Notes: generated by a model not told the origin, from the sequence alone. A stretch of DNA of 64,000 bases from Acinetobacter baylyi DSM 14961 = CIP 107474 (GCF_000368685.1 NZ_KB849628.1:1192255-1256254); one strand, 5' to 3'; shown: positions 39,801-48,220, numbered from the stretch's first letter. Numbers and translations: made by a program.

Positions 39801-39986
39801 TTATTTCCCTTCATCCAAAACTTCTTCAGCTCTGGCGATAGCTTCTTTCTTTAGAAATTTATTTGGCGTTGTGTGCACACCATGACGTTCAAGAACCTCA
39901 ATGGTTTTGTTTAATACCTTAACCTCGTCATTAGTAAAGCTAACACGTTGGATACGGTTTATTTTAAATTGATCATCCTCAACCAT
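39801..39986 (-). CDS. Small ribbon-helix-helix-like protein A
   Basis: 61 residues from the ATG at 39986, 9 bases after AGGT; an ATG at 39992 is too close to that site. RIQRVSFTNDEVKVLNKTIEVLERHG followed by TTPNKFLKKEAIARAEEVL fits a beta strand plus two helices, as in ribbon-helix-helix regulators. Paralogous to and coupled with protein B. It is divergent from the 288-residue protein and may bind the dyad in its promoter. Confidence 0.6.
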   Translation of the reverse strand: MVEDDQFKINRIQRVSFTNDEVKVLNKTIEVLERHGVHTTPNKFLKKEAIARAEEVLDEGK

Positions 39987-40055
39987 TACCATCTACCTAA
40001 GCACTAATTCATTCAATATTTGTCTTTAATGCGGCCTATTTCGTTATTTTCAAGG

Positions 40056-40091
40056 TTGCTCACTTTTAATAAAATTAGACGTATAATCTAA
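40056..40091 (+). promoter_or_regulatory. Promoter with dyad for the islet protein
   Basis: A perfect TATAAT (40082-40087) sits inside the inverted repeat TTAGA-CGTATAA-TCTAA (40075-40091). TTGCTC (40056-40061) is a possible -35 at a long 20-bp spacing. The dyad over the -10 suggests repression, possibly by the divergent small proteins. Confidence 0.55.
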
Positions 40092-40117
40092 AAACTTTGA
40101 AATTACTGATTTTATTC

Positions 40118-40984
40118 ATGAAAAACACATTGAATTATACGAAAAAAATCCCCAAAACAAGTATGGGAAGCAAGAGAGCAATAGAGGTTTCTATTTGTCA
40201 TTGGATAGATTTACTTGGATATGGCTCTATGTTAAAAGAAGTGAATTTTAATCCTTTAACTCAGCATGCCCAAGCTACTATAGATAGACTTAAAATTTTT
40301 CAGCAAATTATTCGTACAAACTCAAAAGCAAAAATCTACAACTCATTGACAATGAATGATGGTGCTGTCTTCTATAGAGATTTATCACCTCGCTCCAAAT
40401 CAGTAACATTCGATTTCCTAAATCGAGCATTTAAAGTGCATAATGCCGTAAATACGCATGAACAAGCTTTGAGTCTACCTGGGTGTAGAAGTATTGTAGC
40501 TGTGGGTTTTAGAGTTCGTGATAAAAATTATACCAAAGAAGATCTCAAAAATGGAATTGGTCAGTATCTAATTGATCAAGTGAATAATAAAGCTATGAGT
40601 ACCGAAGAAGCTATTCTTAAGGCTTTAGCAATAAAGCCTTGTTATGATATTGTTCCAGATTTACAGGCGAACTTTGCATTTACTAAAGCTTATTTAGCAG
40701 ATGATCGTGGTAGTAAAGGTGGATTTGGCGGCAATAATTTTTATGTAGATTCTTCAATATTCGATACTAATATACCTGAATCAATAAAAATTAGCGAAGA
40801 ACAGCCCTTTTTAGACATTAACGGCTTAAATCAGCCTTTTTACAAGATTTTAGAATTTCCAAATATGCCTCTTAAGCATGTAAATAATGATCTGTTAGAT
40901 GCTTTTGAAATAGCCGAAAAAATAACAGATGATGAGCAAATAAATAAAAAGCTTAAACAATTTGCATGGAAACCTAACATATAA
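40118..40984 (+). CDS. Unknown islet protein (288 residues)
   Basis: I do not recognise this family with confidence. From the ATG at 40118 the protein has no signal peptide or membrane helix. Notable stretches are CHWIDLLGYGSML near residue 25, MNDGAVFYRDLSPRSKSVTFDF near 80, GCRSIVAVGFRVRD, and LQANFAFTKAYLADDRGSKGGFGGNNFYVD. The D-L-L-G-Y and N-D-G-A spacing loosely recalls class III nucleotide cyclase-like domains, but key catalytic residues cannot be assigned. Codon use is AT-rich, unlike valS. An in-frame TTG at 40097 is possible but would be nearly leaderless. Confidence 0.65.
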   Translation: MKNTLNYTKKIPKTSMGSKRAIEVSICHWIDLLGYGSMLKEVNFNPLTQHAQATIDRLKIFQQIIRTNSKAKIYNSLTMNDGAVFYRDLSPRSKSVTFDFLNRAFKVHNAVNTHEQALSLPGCRSIVAVGFRVRDKNYTKEDLKNGIGQYLIDQVNNKAMSTEEAILKALAIKPCYDIVPDLQANFAFTKAYLADDRGSKGGFGGNNFYVDSSIFDTNIPESIKISEEQPFLDINGLNQPFYKILEFPNMPLKHVNNDLLDAFEIAEKITDDEQINKKLKQFAWKPNI

Positions 40985-40985
40985 T

Positions 40986-41117
40986 TTAATTATTATTTTC
41001 GAAATTTAAGATTCGTAATCTTTTAGTACGTAGTGGTTGCCACAAAAGGTGTTCTGCATCTGTCGCATTACTGCGGATTGCTTCGGCGAATTCTAATAAT
41101 TTTGAGTCTAATTTCAT
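40986..41117 (-). pseudogene. Truncated DUF559 protein gene
   Basis: A 43-codon frame starting at the ATG at 41117 with GAGAGG upstream. The first 35 or so residues, including LLEFAEAIRSNATDAEHLLWQPLRTKRL, match the N-terminus of DUF559 (endonuclease-fold) proteins, which normally reach about 115-130 residues. After KRL the sequence degenerates and stops (NFENNN). It is a broken remnant, cut where the AT-rich islet begins. Confidence 0.75.
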
Positions 41118-41123
41118 TTTTAT

Positions 41124-41178
41124 TATTACCTCTCCCTTGAGCAGCAATGCTGCTCATCTTCTAAAAGGGGAGGTAATA
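41124..41178. repeat. Nested inverted repeat upstream of the DUF559 remnant
   Basis: Outer arms TATTACCTC-T-CCC (41124-41136) and GGGGAGGTAATA (41167-41178) enclose an inner palindrome TGAGCAGCA-A-TGCTGCTCA (41138-41156). DUF559 genes are often accompanied by CTCTCC-type palindromes, so this is probably their associated repeat. Confidence 0.7.
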
Positions 41179-41245
41179 TTCCTTATAAATTTTATGTAGG
41201 TATATAATCACTTGCACCTGCTTGTCCCTTTTGGGATGAGGAACA

Positions 41246-42298
41246 CTATTCCGCAAGGAATGAGGGGAAATCAAAGCCCCCACTCCCCAACAATATCTCC
41301 ACCCCACTCACCTTTTTCATATACTTTAAACATTCTTTTTCCCATTTCACATGCTGCTTTAACTCAGTAGCATCTGCATCAATGGCTTTATACATATCAC
41401 TGATATGTACCTGATTGGCTTTGAGTTTTTTAACCAATTGAAACGAGTTTAGAATGTCATCAATCTGGCTTTCAAGCTGCTGACTTTGCGTATCTAAAGC
41501 CAATTTATAAAATTTCACTTGCTCAGGGCTAAGCTCTTTTGAGGTAGCACCTTTATTTTGTTCAAGCTGTAACTGCATTTTGAGCAAATGAAATAAATCC
41601 TGCTGTTCATAGGCTTGGCTGGCTTGTTGAAATAGCTCAGTTTTTTCTACTTTTCTAGTTTCATTCTGCTCACGATCTGGGTGAATTATAGCGGCAATTT
41701 TTAAATACATCGTTTTGAGTGATTGCGCTGCCATCTGCTCGGCCTGTTCGCGTTTTTGTTGCTGTCGTAGCTGTTTGGCCTGATCACGTGCCTGTTTCTG
41801 CTCGGCTACATAGCGCTCAAAATCAGCCTCGGCTGCATCTTCTGGGTCGAACTCATGCGCTGTATTTTGTATAGGTTCGGCATGCGCTGACACTTCTTTT
41901 GGAGCTTTACGTTGGTTATGCTCAGCGTGCTGGCGATAAAAGATATCTATCTGAATTGCCTGTTTAAACTGTTCAGCATTGAGCATCTGAGAGTGCTTTA
42001 AGCGCTTTGCAAGCTGGGCAATTTTCTCGTCAAGCTTGGCGATCTCTGCTTTAGAAAATTCATGTTCATGCAATACATTCCAGAGCTGGGTGAGCTGCTG
42101 AAACCAGAGTTCGTGCAATTCGTGATACAAAGGCAACAGCTTTTGCCGGGTGTAATCCTGAATCTCGGTTTGCGCATTTTGCCATGTCGCCAACATCGTT
42201 TTTTGTTGTTCAATTTTCTCAATCAGCACATTCAGTTTTTTCTGCGGCCCAGATACGTCTCTGTTTTTCTTGATCGTAACCTTAAGATCAAAAGACAT
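41246..42298 (-). CDS. J-domain-like protein with coiled coils
   Basis: 350 residues. A long N-terminal coiled-coil region (about 10-130) and an acidic linker are followed by a Q/R/A-rich helix. A J-like segment then runs near residues 195-255: LKTMYLKIAAIIHPDREQNE carries the HPD tripeptide, followed by LFQQASQAYEQQDLFHLLKM. A further coiled coil ends the protein. Such DnaJ-related proteins may recruit Hsp70. The ATG at 42298 is 9 bases from AGGTGG; an ATG at 42304 is only 3 bases away. No DnaK or GrpE gene is near. Confidence 0.75.
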   Translation of the reverse strand: MSFDLKVTIKKNRDVSGPQKKLNVLIEKIEQQKTMLATWQNAQTEIQDYTRQKLLPLYHELHELWFQQLTQLWNVLHEHEFSKAEIAKLDEKIAQLAKRLKHSQMLNAEQFKQAIQIDIFYRQHAEHNQRKAPKEVSAHAEPIQNTAHEFDPEDAAEADFERYVAEQKQARDQAKQLRQQQKREQAEQMAAQSLKTMYLKIAAIIHPDREQNETRKVEKTELFQQASQAYEQQDLFHLLKMQLQLEQNKGATSKELSPEQVKFYKLALDTQSQQLESQIDDILNSFQLVKKLKANQVHISDMYKAIDADATELKQHVKWEKECLKYMKKVSGVEILLGSGGFDFPSFLAE

Positions 42299-42358
42299 AG
42301 CCATCTACCACCTAAAAATGAAAAAGTGTAGCAACAATATTTACAGGAAGATACGTTG

Positions 42359-43264
42359 TTATCCCACCCACCAAATCACCAGCGGTAAGGTCACGGCCGC
42401 ACACAGGGTTTGTAAGCTAATCACTGCTGCCATAAGCTGACTATCACCACGCAGCACCTTGGTTAAAATGTAAGCCGCAGATGCCGTTGGCAATGCAAAA
42501 AAGACCACCATGATCTGGGTTTCGAGTGCCGATAACCCCATCCACATACACACCACGTAAGCCAGCGCAGGCATTACAAGTAAACGCGCAGCGGTATCGA
42601 GTAGCAAGGCGGGCACATCTTTTTTCATTTCCATAAACTGTAAAGCCGCGCCTACACAGAGTAACCCCAAAGGTAAGCTAGACGATGAAAACAGCTTGAG
42701 TAAATTTAAAATACCGTCCCACAGCGGAATCTGAAGTGCATTGAATACTCCACCAAATAGACAAGAGACAATGAGCGGATTTTTCAGTAATGCCAGCAGT
42801 ACGGGTTTAAGGGCCATATTTTCACTTGAGGTGAGTGACAGTACCGAAATTACATTGACTACCGGAATACTGACCGCCAGTAAAATGGCCAAGATCGCCA
42901 TGCCCTCTTTGTGATAGAGCGCTGCCACCAAAGCCAAGCCAATATAGGTATTAAAACGCACAATACTTTGTACATGTACGCCAAAGCGTGCCGGTCGGAT
43001 ATCTTTGAGATACTTGATGCCATACAGCACAATGGTGGTCACAGCAATAACTGCAAACATCACGAAAATCACGTACTTTAGATTTTGAAAATCAATTTTG
43101 GCCGTAACAAGCGTATGAAACAGTAGCGCTGGAAAGAGCACGTAATAATTGAGCTTTTCTGCGCCTGCCCAAAATTCTGCACTAAAAAATTGATAGGTTT
43201 TAAACAGATACCCTGTCGCAATCAGCGCAATCAAGGGAAAAAGTGCAAGAAAGATATGAGCCAT
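42359..43264 (-). CDS. AEC family (auxin efflux carrier-like) transporter
   Basis: 301 residues with about ten membrane helices in two halves. FNTYIGLALVAAL, LKNPLIVSCLFGGVFNALQIPLWDGILNLLKLFSSSSLPLGLLCVGAAL and ALPTASAAYILTKVLRGD are family signatures. Bacterial AEC carriers move dicarboxylates or other anions; the substrate here is unknown. Monocistronic, divergent from amt. GC-richer than the islet to its left. Confidence 0.9.
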   Translation of the reverse strand: MAHIFLALFPLIALIATGYLFKTYQFFSAEFWAGAEKLNYYVLFPALLFHTLVTAKIDFQNLKYVIFVMFAVIAVTTIVLYGIKYLKDIRPARFGVHVQSIVRFNTYIGLALVAALYHKEGMAILAILLAVSIPVVNVISVLSLTSSENMALKPVLLALLKNPLIVSCLFGGVFNALQIPLWDGILNLLKLFSSSSLPLGLLCVGAALQFMEMKKDVPALLLDTAARLLVMPALAYVVCMWMGLSALETQIMVVFFALPTASAAYILTKVLRGDSQLMAAVISLQTLCAAVTLPLVIWWVG

Positions 43265-43359
43265 GTTCGATCAGTGTCTACTATCGTTATTTTTAAATCC
43301 TGACTCATTCTATGCGCAAAAATCGGATCAGGCTTAAAATTTGCGTTAAACTTAAGCAA

Positions 43360-43501
43360 ATGAACAAAAATAAAGCAAGAACAACGCGTAGCACATAACA
43401 CTTTTATCGATATAGAAGGGCAAAGCGTATCAGATGAAACCGTCATAAAGCACTCTTTTTGCCCAGTCTGCACCACACTTATCGGAAGATTTAAATTTTA
43501 A
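43360..43501 (+). pseudogene. Small CxxC micro-ORF with a one-base frameshift
   Basis: The frame from 43366 to the TAA at 43501 reads KIKQEQRVAHNTFIDIE, then GQSVSDETVIKHSFCPVCTT and LIGRFKF. It has no start in its own frame. Dropping one A from the A5 run at 43366-43370 joins it to the ATG at 43360 and gives a 46-residue protein with a CxxC motif. It may be a pseudogene, an assembly error in the homopolymer, or a real frameshift. The rest of the 360-base gap (43265-43624) shows nothing recognisable. Confidence 0.4.
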
Positions 43502-43624
43502 TCCACTATTGGTGCGTTTTTTGCTTTAAATAGGCAAATTAATCCGATCATAGATTGTGATTAATCACCCTTTAGATTTTCTTAACCATTTTGGTGCATA
43601 AATATCTTTTTTTATGCAGCCAAA

Positions 43625-44842
43625 ATGGGCTTAAGCACTTTTTTTGAGCAAATTATGCAAAATGTCGATTTATTTTTCTTATTGCTCGGCGCAGTGCTGG
43701 TTCTGGCCATGCATGCCGGGTTTGCGTTTTTAGAGCTGGGCACCGTGCGGCATAAGAATCAGGTCAATGCGCTCAGTAAGATTCTGACCGATTTTTCTAT
43801 TTCTGCAATTGCTTACTTTTTTGTAGGCTACTACATCTCCTATGGGCACAGCTTCTTTCAAACTGGTGCTGTGCTCGCCGCGGATCATGGCTATAACCTG
43901 ATGCGCTGTTTCTTTTTACTAACCTTCGCCGCTGCCATTCCGGCCATTATTTCAGGCGGTATAGCCGAGCGCGCCAAAATGCGCCCACAGGCCATTGCCA
44001 CATTTGCACTGGTGGCGTTGGTGTATCCACTGTTTGAAGGTATGGCATGGAACGGTAACTTTGGTTTGCAAAAGTGGCTCGAAAGCCAATTTGGCGCGAG
44101 TTTTCACGACTTTGCTGGCTCGGTTGTCGTTCATGCGATGGGTGGCTGGATTGCATTGGCAGCCGTAATGCTCTTGGGTGCTCGTCATGGTCGTTATAAA
44201 AAAGATGGTCGTGTCAGTGCTCATCCGCCCTCTTCCATTCCATTTTTGGCACTAGGCTCATGGATTTTGATTGTGGGTTGGTTTGGCTTTAATGTCATGA
44301 GTGCTCAGCGTGTCGATGCCATTTCAGGCTTGGTGGCCATCAATTCACTGATGGCGATGGTGGGCGGTACCTTAAGCGCCAACTTTATGGGAAAAAATGA
44401 CCCTGGCTTTTTACACAACGGCCCACTGGCAGGCCTGGTCGCCATCTGTGCAGGTTCAGATATTGTGCATCCTGTGAGTGCATTGGTGATCGGTGTTATA
44501 GCTGGAATCATCTTTGTGAAGCTATTTACCTATACACAAAACAAGCTCAAGATCGATGACGTACTTGGTGTATGGCCATTGCATGGCGTCTGTGGTGCCC
44601 TTGGAGGCCTTGCAGTAGGTGTATTTGGGCAAAAAGCTTTCGGCGGACTGGGTGGTGTCTCAATGATGTCTCAACTGATTGGTACGACTTTTGCAATTGT
44701 TATTGCATTGGTAGGGGGATTTGTTGTGTATGGCATTTTAAAAGCAACTCTCGGCATTCGCCTATCGCAAGAAGAAGAATTTCAAGGTGCAGATTTATCT
44801 ATTCATAAAATATCTGCAAATTCTGAAGATGGTATGTTTTAA
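43625..44842 (+). CDS. amt: Ammonium transporter
   Basis: 405-residue Amt channel with 11 predicted membrane helices. HAGFAFLELGTVRHKN, the pore histidines in VVHAMGGWIALAAVMLLGARHGRY and WPLHGVCGALGG, and GLVAICAGSDIVHPVSALVIG are diagnostic. The usual glnK partner is not adjacent. Start ATG at 43625; an internal ATG at 43658 is an alternative that removes the first short helix. A terminator follows. Confidence 0.93.
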   Translation: MGLSTFFEQIMQNVDLFFLLLGAVLVLAMHAGFAFLELGTVRHKNQVNALSKILTDFSISAIAYFFVGYYISYGHSFFQTGAVLAADHGYNLMRCFFLLTFAAAIPAIISGGIAERAKMRPQAIATFALVALVYPLFEGMAWNGNFGLQKWLESQFGASFHDFAGSVVVHAMGGWIALAAVMLLGARHGRYKKDGRVSAHPPSSIPFLALGSWILIVGWFGFNVMSAQRVDAISGLVAINSLMAMVGGTLSANFMGKNDPGFLHNGPLAGLVAICAGSDIVHPVSALVIGVIAGIIFVKLFTYTQNKLKIDDVLGVWPLHGVCGALGGLAVGVFGQKAFGGLGGVSMMSQLIGTTFAIVIALVGGFVVYGILKATLGIRLSQEEEFQGADLSIHKISANSEDGMF

Positions 44843-44861
44843 ATATTCAGTTTGTGCTTTT

Positions 44862-44886
44862 GCGGCTCTCAGGGCCGCTTTTTTTA
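44862..44886 (+). terminator. Terminator after amt
   Basis: GCGGC-(7 bases)-GCCGC followed by seven T residues. Confidence 0.85.
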
Positions 44887-44958
44887 TACGCTATTCTTAA
44901 GTGATTGCTCATTTTTCTCATTTGTAATAAAGCGGTCTTTACTCACTCCAACTTTGAT

Positions 44959-45654
44959 ATGTCACATCGTCACTTTCTCATTTTACAAGACATTCTGCTT
45001 GTATTTAGTGCTATTGTTCTTTTGGTCATCTTTCCAATAGGTGGTGTGATCGATAGGCATTTGATTCAACCTTGGATCAGTCATTCAGGACAGTTCTTTG
45101 CCCGAGATAACTGGTATTTGGCAACCCTGAATCATGTCATTGTCAAAGATTTGCTAATTGGTGTTTATGTCATTTTTTTAGTGCTCTGGCTATGTACTTT
45201 CAAAATTCAGCGACTAAAGATATACCGTTGGCAATATGGTTATATGTTTTGGGTGAGTATGCTCTCCACAAATATAGTGGGATTGATCAAGTCACAGTCA
45301 GCTCATGCATGTCCATGGAATATGACACATGCAACTACGCAGGGTTATATCTGGGATTTTTCCGCAACGCACGGTCATTGTTTCCCAGGTGGACATGCCA
45401 GTGCTGGGTTTGCTTTAATGACAGGATACTTTGTTTATCGCTCCACCCAATATTTTCGTGCTGTTTTCTATCTGCTTGCAGGAATTCTATTGGGTTTTGC
45501 TATGGGATGGGCACAAATGATGCGCGGTGCACATTTTTTAAGCCACAATTTATGGACATGGTGGGTCGTGTGGGCAATCAATTGTGTTTTGTATGCATGG
45601 GCACATCGATATTTAGAAACTACCACTACATCAAGAGATAGAGTTAAATTTTAA
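44959..45654 (+). CDS. PAP2-superfamily membrane protein
   Basis: 231 residues from the ATG at 44959 (MSHRHFLILQDILL). The PAP2 motifs are in a variant form: KSQSAHACPW (R replaced by C-P), CFPGGHASAGFAL in place of PSGH, and RGAHFLSHNLW (N in place of D). It is a recognisable subfamily, probably acting on lipid phosphates of the envelope. It is convergent with pmrB 136 bases away. The ORF can be extended upstream to 44905, but that part looks unconserved. Confidence 0.8.
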   Translation: MSHRHFLILQDILLVFSAIVLLVIFPIGGVIDRHLIQPWISHSGQFFARDNWYLATLNHVIVKDLLIGVYVIFLVLWLCTFKIQRLKIYRWQYGYMFWVSMLSTNIVGLIKSQSAHACPWNMTHATTQGYIWDFSATHGHCFPGGHASAGFALMTGYFVYRSTQYFRAVFYLLAGILLGFAMGWAQMMRGAHFLSHNLWTWWVVWAINCVLYAWAHRYLETTTTSRDRVKF

Positions 45655-45789
45655 TGCAATACAGAAAAATCGACACATCTGCAAAATAGGTTAAAATTGC
45701 CATGATGTGTGCATATTAAAAACAGACTCATGAAGCGGCATAAGCCACTTCCAGTGATTTCAAAAACTGCTTTGCATGACCCAATCAAA

Positions 45790-47115
45790 TTACGTTTTTA
45801 AAAACTTGGGTAAGCGCACCAATACACTTAAACCGCCAAGTTCAGGGCTTTTCGCCAAAATAAGCTCACCTCCCAAACGTTGCGTGGCTTTATCAACAAT
45901 CGATAATCCTAAGCCGCTTCCAACTTCCAGATGATGATGAACACGATAAAAGCGTTTCAATACCTGATCGTAATACTGTGGGTCAATTCCTGCTCCGCTG
46001 TCTTCAATTTGCACACATGCGAAAGCTTTTTCATCTTGATAGACAGAGATATTGATCACGCCCGCAGCAGGTGTGTATTTAATTGCATTATCAATTAAAT
46101 TAAAAATAATAGAATGAACTGTCGGTTCAATGCTCACCATTTCAATATCTTCATTTCTCTCAAAACCTAAATCGATTTCTTTTTCCATGGCCATATTCAT
46201 CAACTGCTCTACACAGTTGAGCGTGACATCATTGAGTAAAAAAGTGGTATGGCGTTCAATTGAACTCAGCGATACATCCTGTTTGGCCAGCGCCAGTAAT
46301 TGCGTCACCAGATGCTGAATACGTGCTAAACCTTTGCCTAGGTTTTGTAAGGCTGCATGATCTGGAAACTGGCTCAACAGAATTTTGGTCTGTAAATTTA
46401 GTGCGGTAATAGGAGTTCTTAACTCATGTGCGGCATCGGCCACAAACTGTTTTTGTTCCTGCTGCGACTCAGATATTCGCTCAAATAAACGATTCATTTC
46501 CTCAATCGTTGGCAGCAGCTCTTCTGGATAAGTTTCATCATGAATTGGAGATAAATCACTAGAGTCACGCTGAGTCAACTCACGCTTAAAGTCATCAAAC
46601 GGTTTAAGATTACGTCGGATAATTCCCGCCAAGCCGATCAAGGCAAACGGTAAAATAATACCGTAAGGCAAGAACATACTTGCAGCCAGTTCAAGTGCTA
46701 CGACTTTACGCACTTTCTCTAACTGGCTCACCTGAATCTGATAATCTTCCAGAGGTAGTACATAAGCGCGCAAAATGCCCTGTTTGGTTTCCTGCGAATA
46801 AAATCCCGCTTTTTTAACTGGTGGAATCAGAAGCTGATTTTCATCTTGTAGATGCCTTTGATCATCATAGGCCCAGATATCAACCAACAGGTCTTCTTCA
46901 TGGTACTCATGATTGGCCTGAAAATGACTATCGACATTGTAAAGCGGCTGGCGTGCAGTACGGTCTGCCAGATAGCGCATCTGCTCATCCAGAATCTGAT
47001 TGGTCTCATGCAATGCCACTTTATAGGCAGTAAAGACCAATACACATCCAAGTAGAACACTAAATATGGAGGTGACCCAGATTAACCGACGTCGTAGTGA
47101 ATAATGCTGGGTCAT
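45790..47115 (-). CDS. pmrB: Sensor histidine kinase PmrB
   Basis: 441 residues with two membrane helices (near 10-30 and 145-170) around a periplasmic domain containing YHEEDLLVDIWAY. A HAMP-like linker, the H-box FVADAAHELRTPITAL, an N-box with LIDNAIKYTP, and the G-boxes IEDSGAGID and GSGLGLSIV follow. The sequence reads as the Acinetobacter PmrB, whose mutations cause polymyxin resistance by raising lipid A modification. pmrA is 11 bases upstream. pmrC/eptA, which precedes pmrAB in A. baumannii, is absent here. Confidence 0.93.
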   Translation of the reverse strand: MTQHYSLRRRLIWVTSIFSVLLGCVLVFTAYKVALHETNQILDEQMRYLADRTARQPLYNVDSHFQANHEYHEEDLLVDIWAYDDQRHLQDENQLLIPPVKKAGFYSQETKQGILRAYVLPLEDYQIQVSQLEKVRKVVALELAASMFLPYGIILPFALIGLAGIIRRNLKPFDDFKRELTQRDSSDLSPIHDETYPEELLPTIEEMNRLFERISESQQEQKQFVADAAHELRTPITALNLQTKILLSQFPDHAALQNLGKGLARIQHLVTQLLALAKQDVSLSSIERHTTFLLNDVTLNCVEQLMNMAMEKEIDLGFERNEDIEMVSIEPTVHSIIFNLIDNAIKYTPAAGVINISVYQDEKAFACVQIEDSGAGIDPQYYDQVLKRFYRVHHHLEVGSGLGLSIVDKATQRLGGELILAKSPELGGLSVLVRLPKFLKT

Positions 47116-47126
47116 CCCCTAGTTCC

Positions 47127-47807
47127 TTATGATGTCTGACCCAGTCGGTAGCCTAATCCACGAATAGTACGAATAAAATTTTTGCCTAGCTTCGAGCGCA
47201 AGTGATGAATATACACTTCAATGGTATTACTGGTCACTTCACTATCAAAATCGTACAGTTTATCTTCAAGATTGGCTTTAGAAAAAATCTTGTTGGGGTG
47301 CGTCATCAATGGAATCAGAATCGCCCATTCACGATTAGAAAGTTCAATTTCCTTACCTTGAAAAGTTGCAATATGTTTTTCAACATTCAAAATCACTTCA
47401 CCATTGCTCAAGACCTGATCTTGTTGCAATGAAGATGCATCTTTGCTGTTGGTACGGCGTAACAATGCATTAATACGTGCAAGTAATTCATCAAATTCAT
47501 AAGGCTTGATTAAATAATCATCTGCGCCCTGATTTAGACCTTCAACACGATTTTCAAGTTGATCACGTGCTGAAATAATTAAAACTGGTACGCCAGTTTT
47601 CTGACGAATCTGCTTAAGTACCTGCATACCATCCATCATAGGCAGGCCAAGATCGAGTAATACCAAATCAAAACTTTGTTTTGCAAGGTGTGCCAAGCCA
47701 TCAAATCCATTATTGACCCATTCCACCTCAAATTGATGATATTTCAATAAGGTAATGGTAGATTCAGCGATCATGAAATCATCTTCAATAATCAATATTT
47801 TGGTCAT
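47127..47807 (-). CDS. pmrA: Response regulator PmrA
   Basis: 226-residue OmpR-family regulator. Receiver domain with E-D-D at residues 8-10, phospho-acceptor D51 in LVLLDLGLPMMDG and the conserved lysine in YLIKPYEFDELLARI. The C-terminal winged helix shows LSNREWAILIPLMTHPNKIFSKANLEDKLY and RTIRGLGYRL. First gene of pmrAB here. In A. baumannii PmrA activates eptA/pmrC; the target in this strain must lie elsewhere or be the nearby PAP2 gene, which is inference. Confidence 0.94.
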   Translation of the reverse strand: MTKILIIEDDFMIAESTITLLKYHQFEVEWVNNGFDGLAHLAKQSFDLVLLDLGLPMMDGMQVLKQIRQKTGVPVLIISARDQLENRVEGLNQGADDYLIKPYEFDELLARINALLRRTNSKDASSLQQDQVLSNGEVILNVEKHIATFQGKEIELSNREWAILIPLMTHPNKIFSKANLEDKLYDFDSEVTSNTIEVYIHHLRSKLGKNFIRTIRGLGYRLGQTS

Positions 47808-48220
47808 GAGTTAAGCTCGCACATCTGTGGAATAGCATAGATCTAATATATCAAGTGGATAAACAACACATTGTTTTTTTTCATATCCACTGACTACTTT
47901 AGAGAAGTTATCATTTAGGCTCAATAGAAATCTTTTATTTGCCAAATGAATAGATTGATTAAATGTCGTTTGTCACAACACTAACACTGCTTTACTGTAA
48001 AAATCCAAACTTAAAACACACTTAAATAAAAAATTTATGAATTTTATTGATTTGATAAATTCGTGGCATATCGAAGTTTAAAATAAGTTCAAATTGAAAG
48101 ATTTTATCAAAATACTCTATTGGCCTTTAATTGATGCTCACGTGAGGTTTTAAAATGACTAGACCTGATATGATTTTTCAAGATTCGCTAAATGACGCTT
48201 TAATTGGTCTACAAATAAAA
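47808..48220. other. Intergenic region upstream of pmrA
   Basis: 413 very AT-rich bases where pmrC would be expected in A. baumannii. No remnant of eptA/pmrC is readable in any frame. On the plus strand a 28-codon micro-ORF (48155-48241) begins near its end. pmrA promoter elements cannot be fixed with confidence. Confidence 0.5.

Noticed and set aside
41181..41245. Short dyads (TCCC-TTTT-GGGA, ATTCC-GCA-AGGAAT) near the J-domain gene end
   Set aside because: Stems of four to five pairs without a T-run on the minus strand; not called as a terminator.
43231..43476. 81-codon minus-strand frame over the AEC start
   Set aside because: Overlaps the AEC gene start in another frame and the better-supported CxxC frame on the plus strand.
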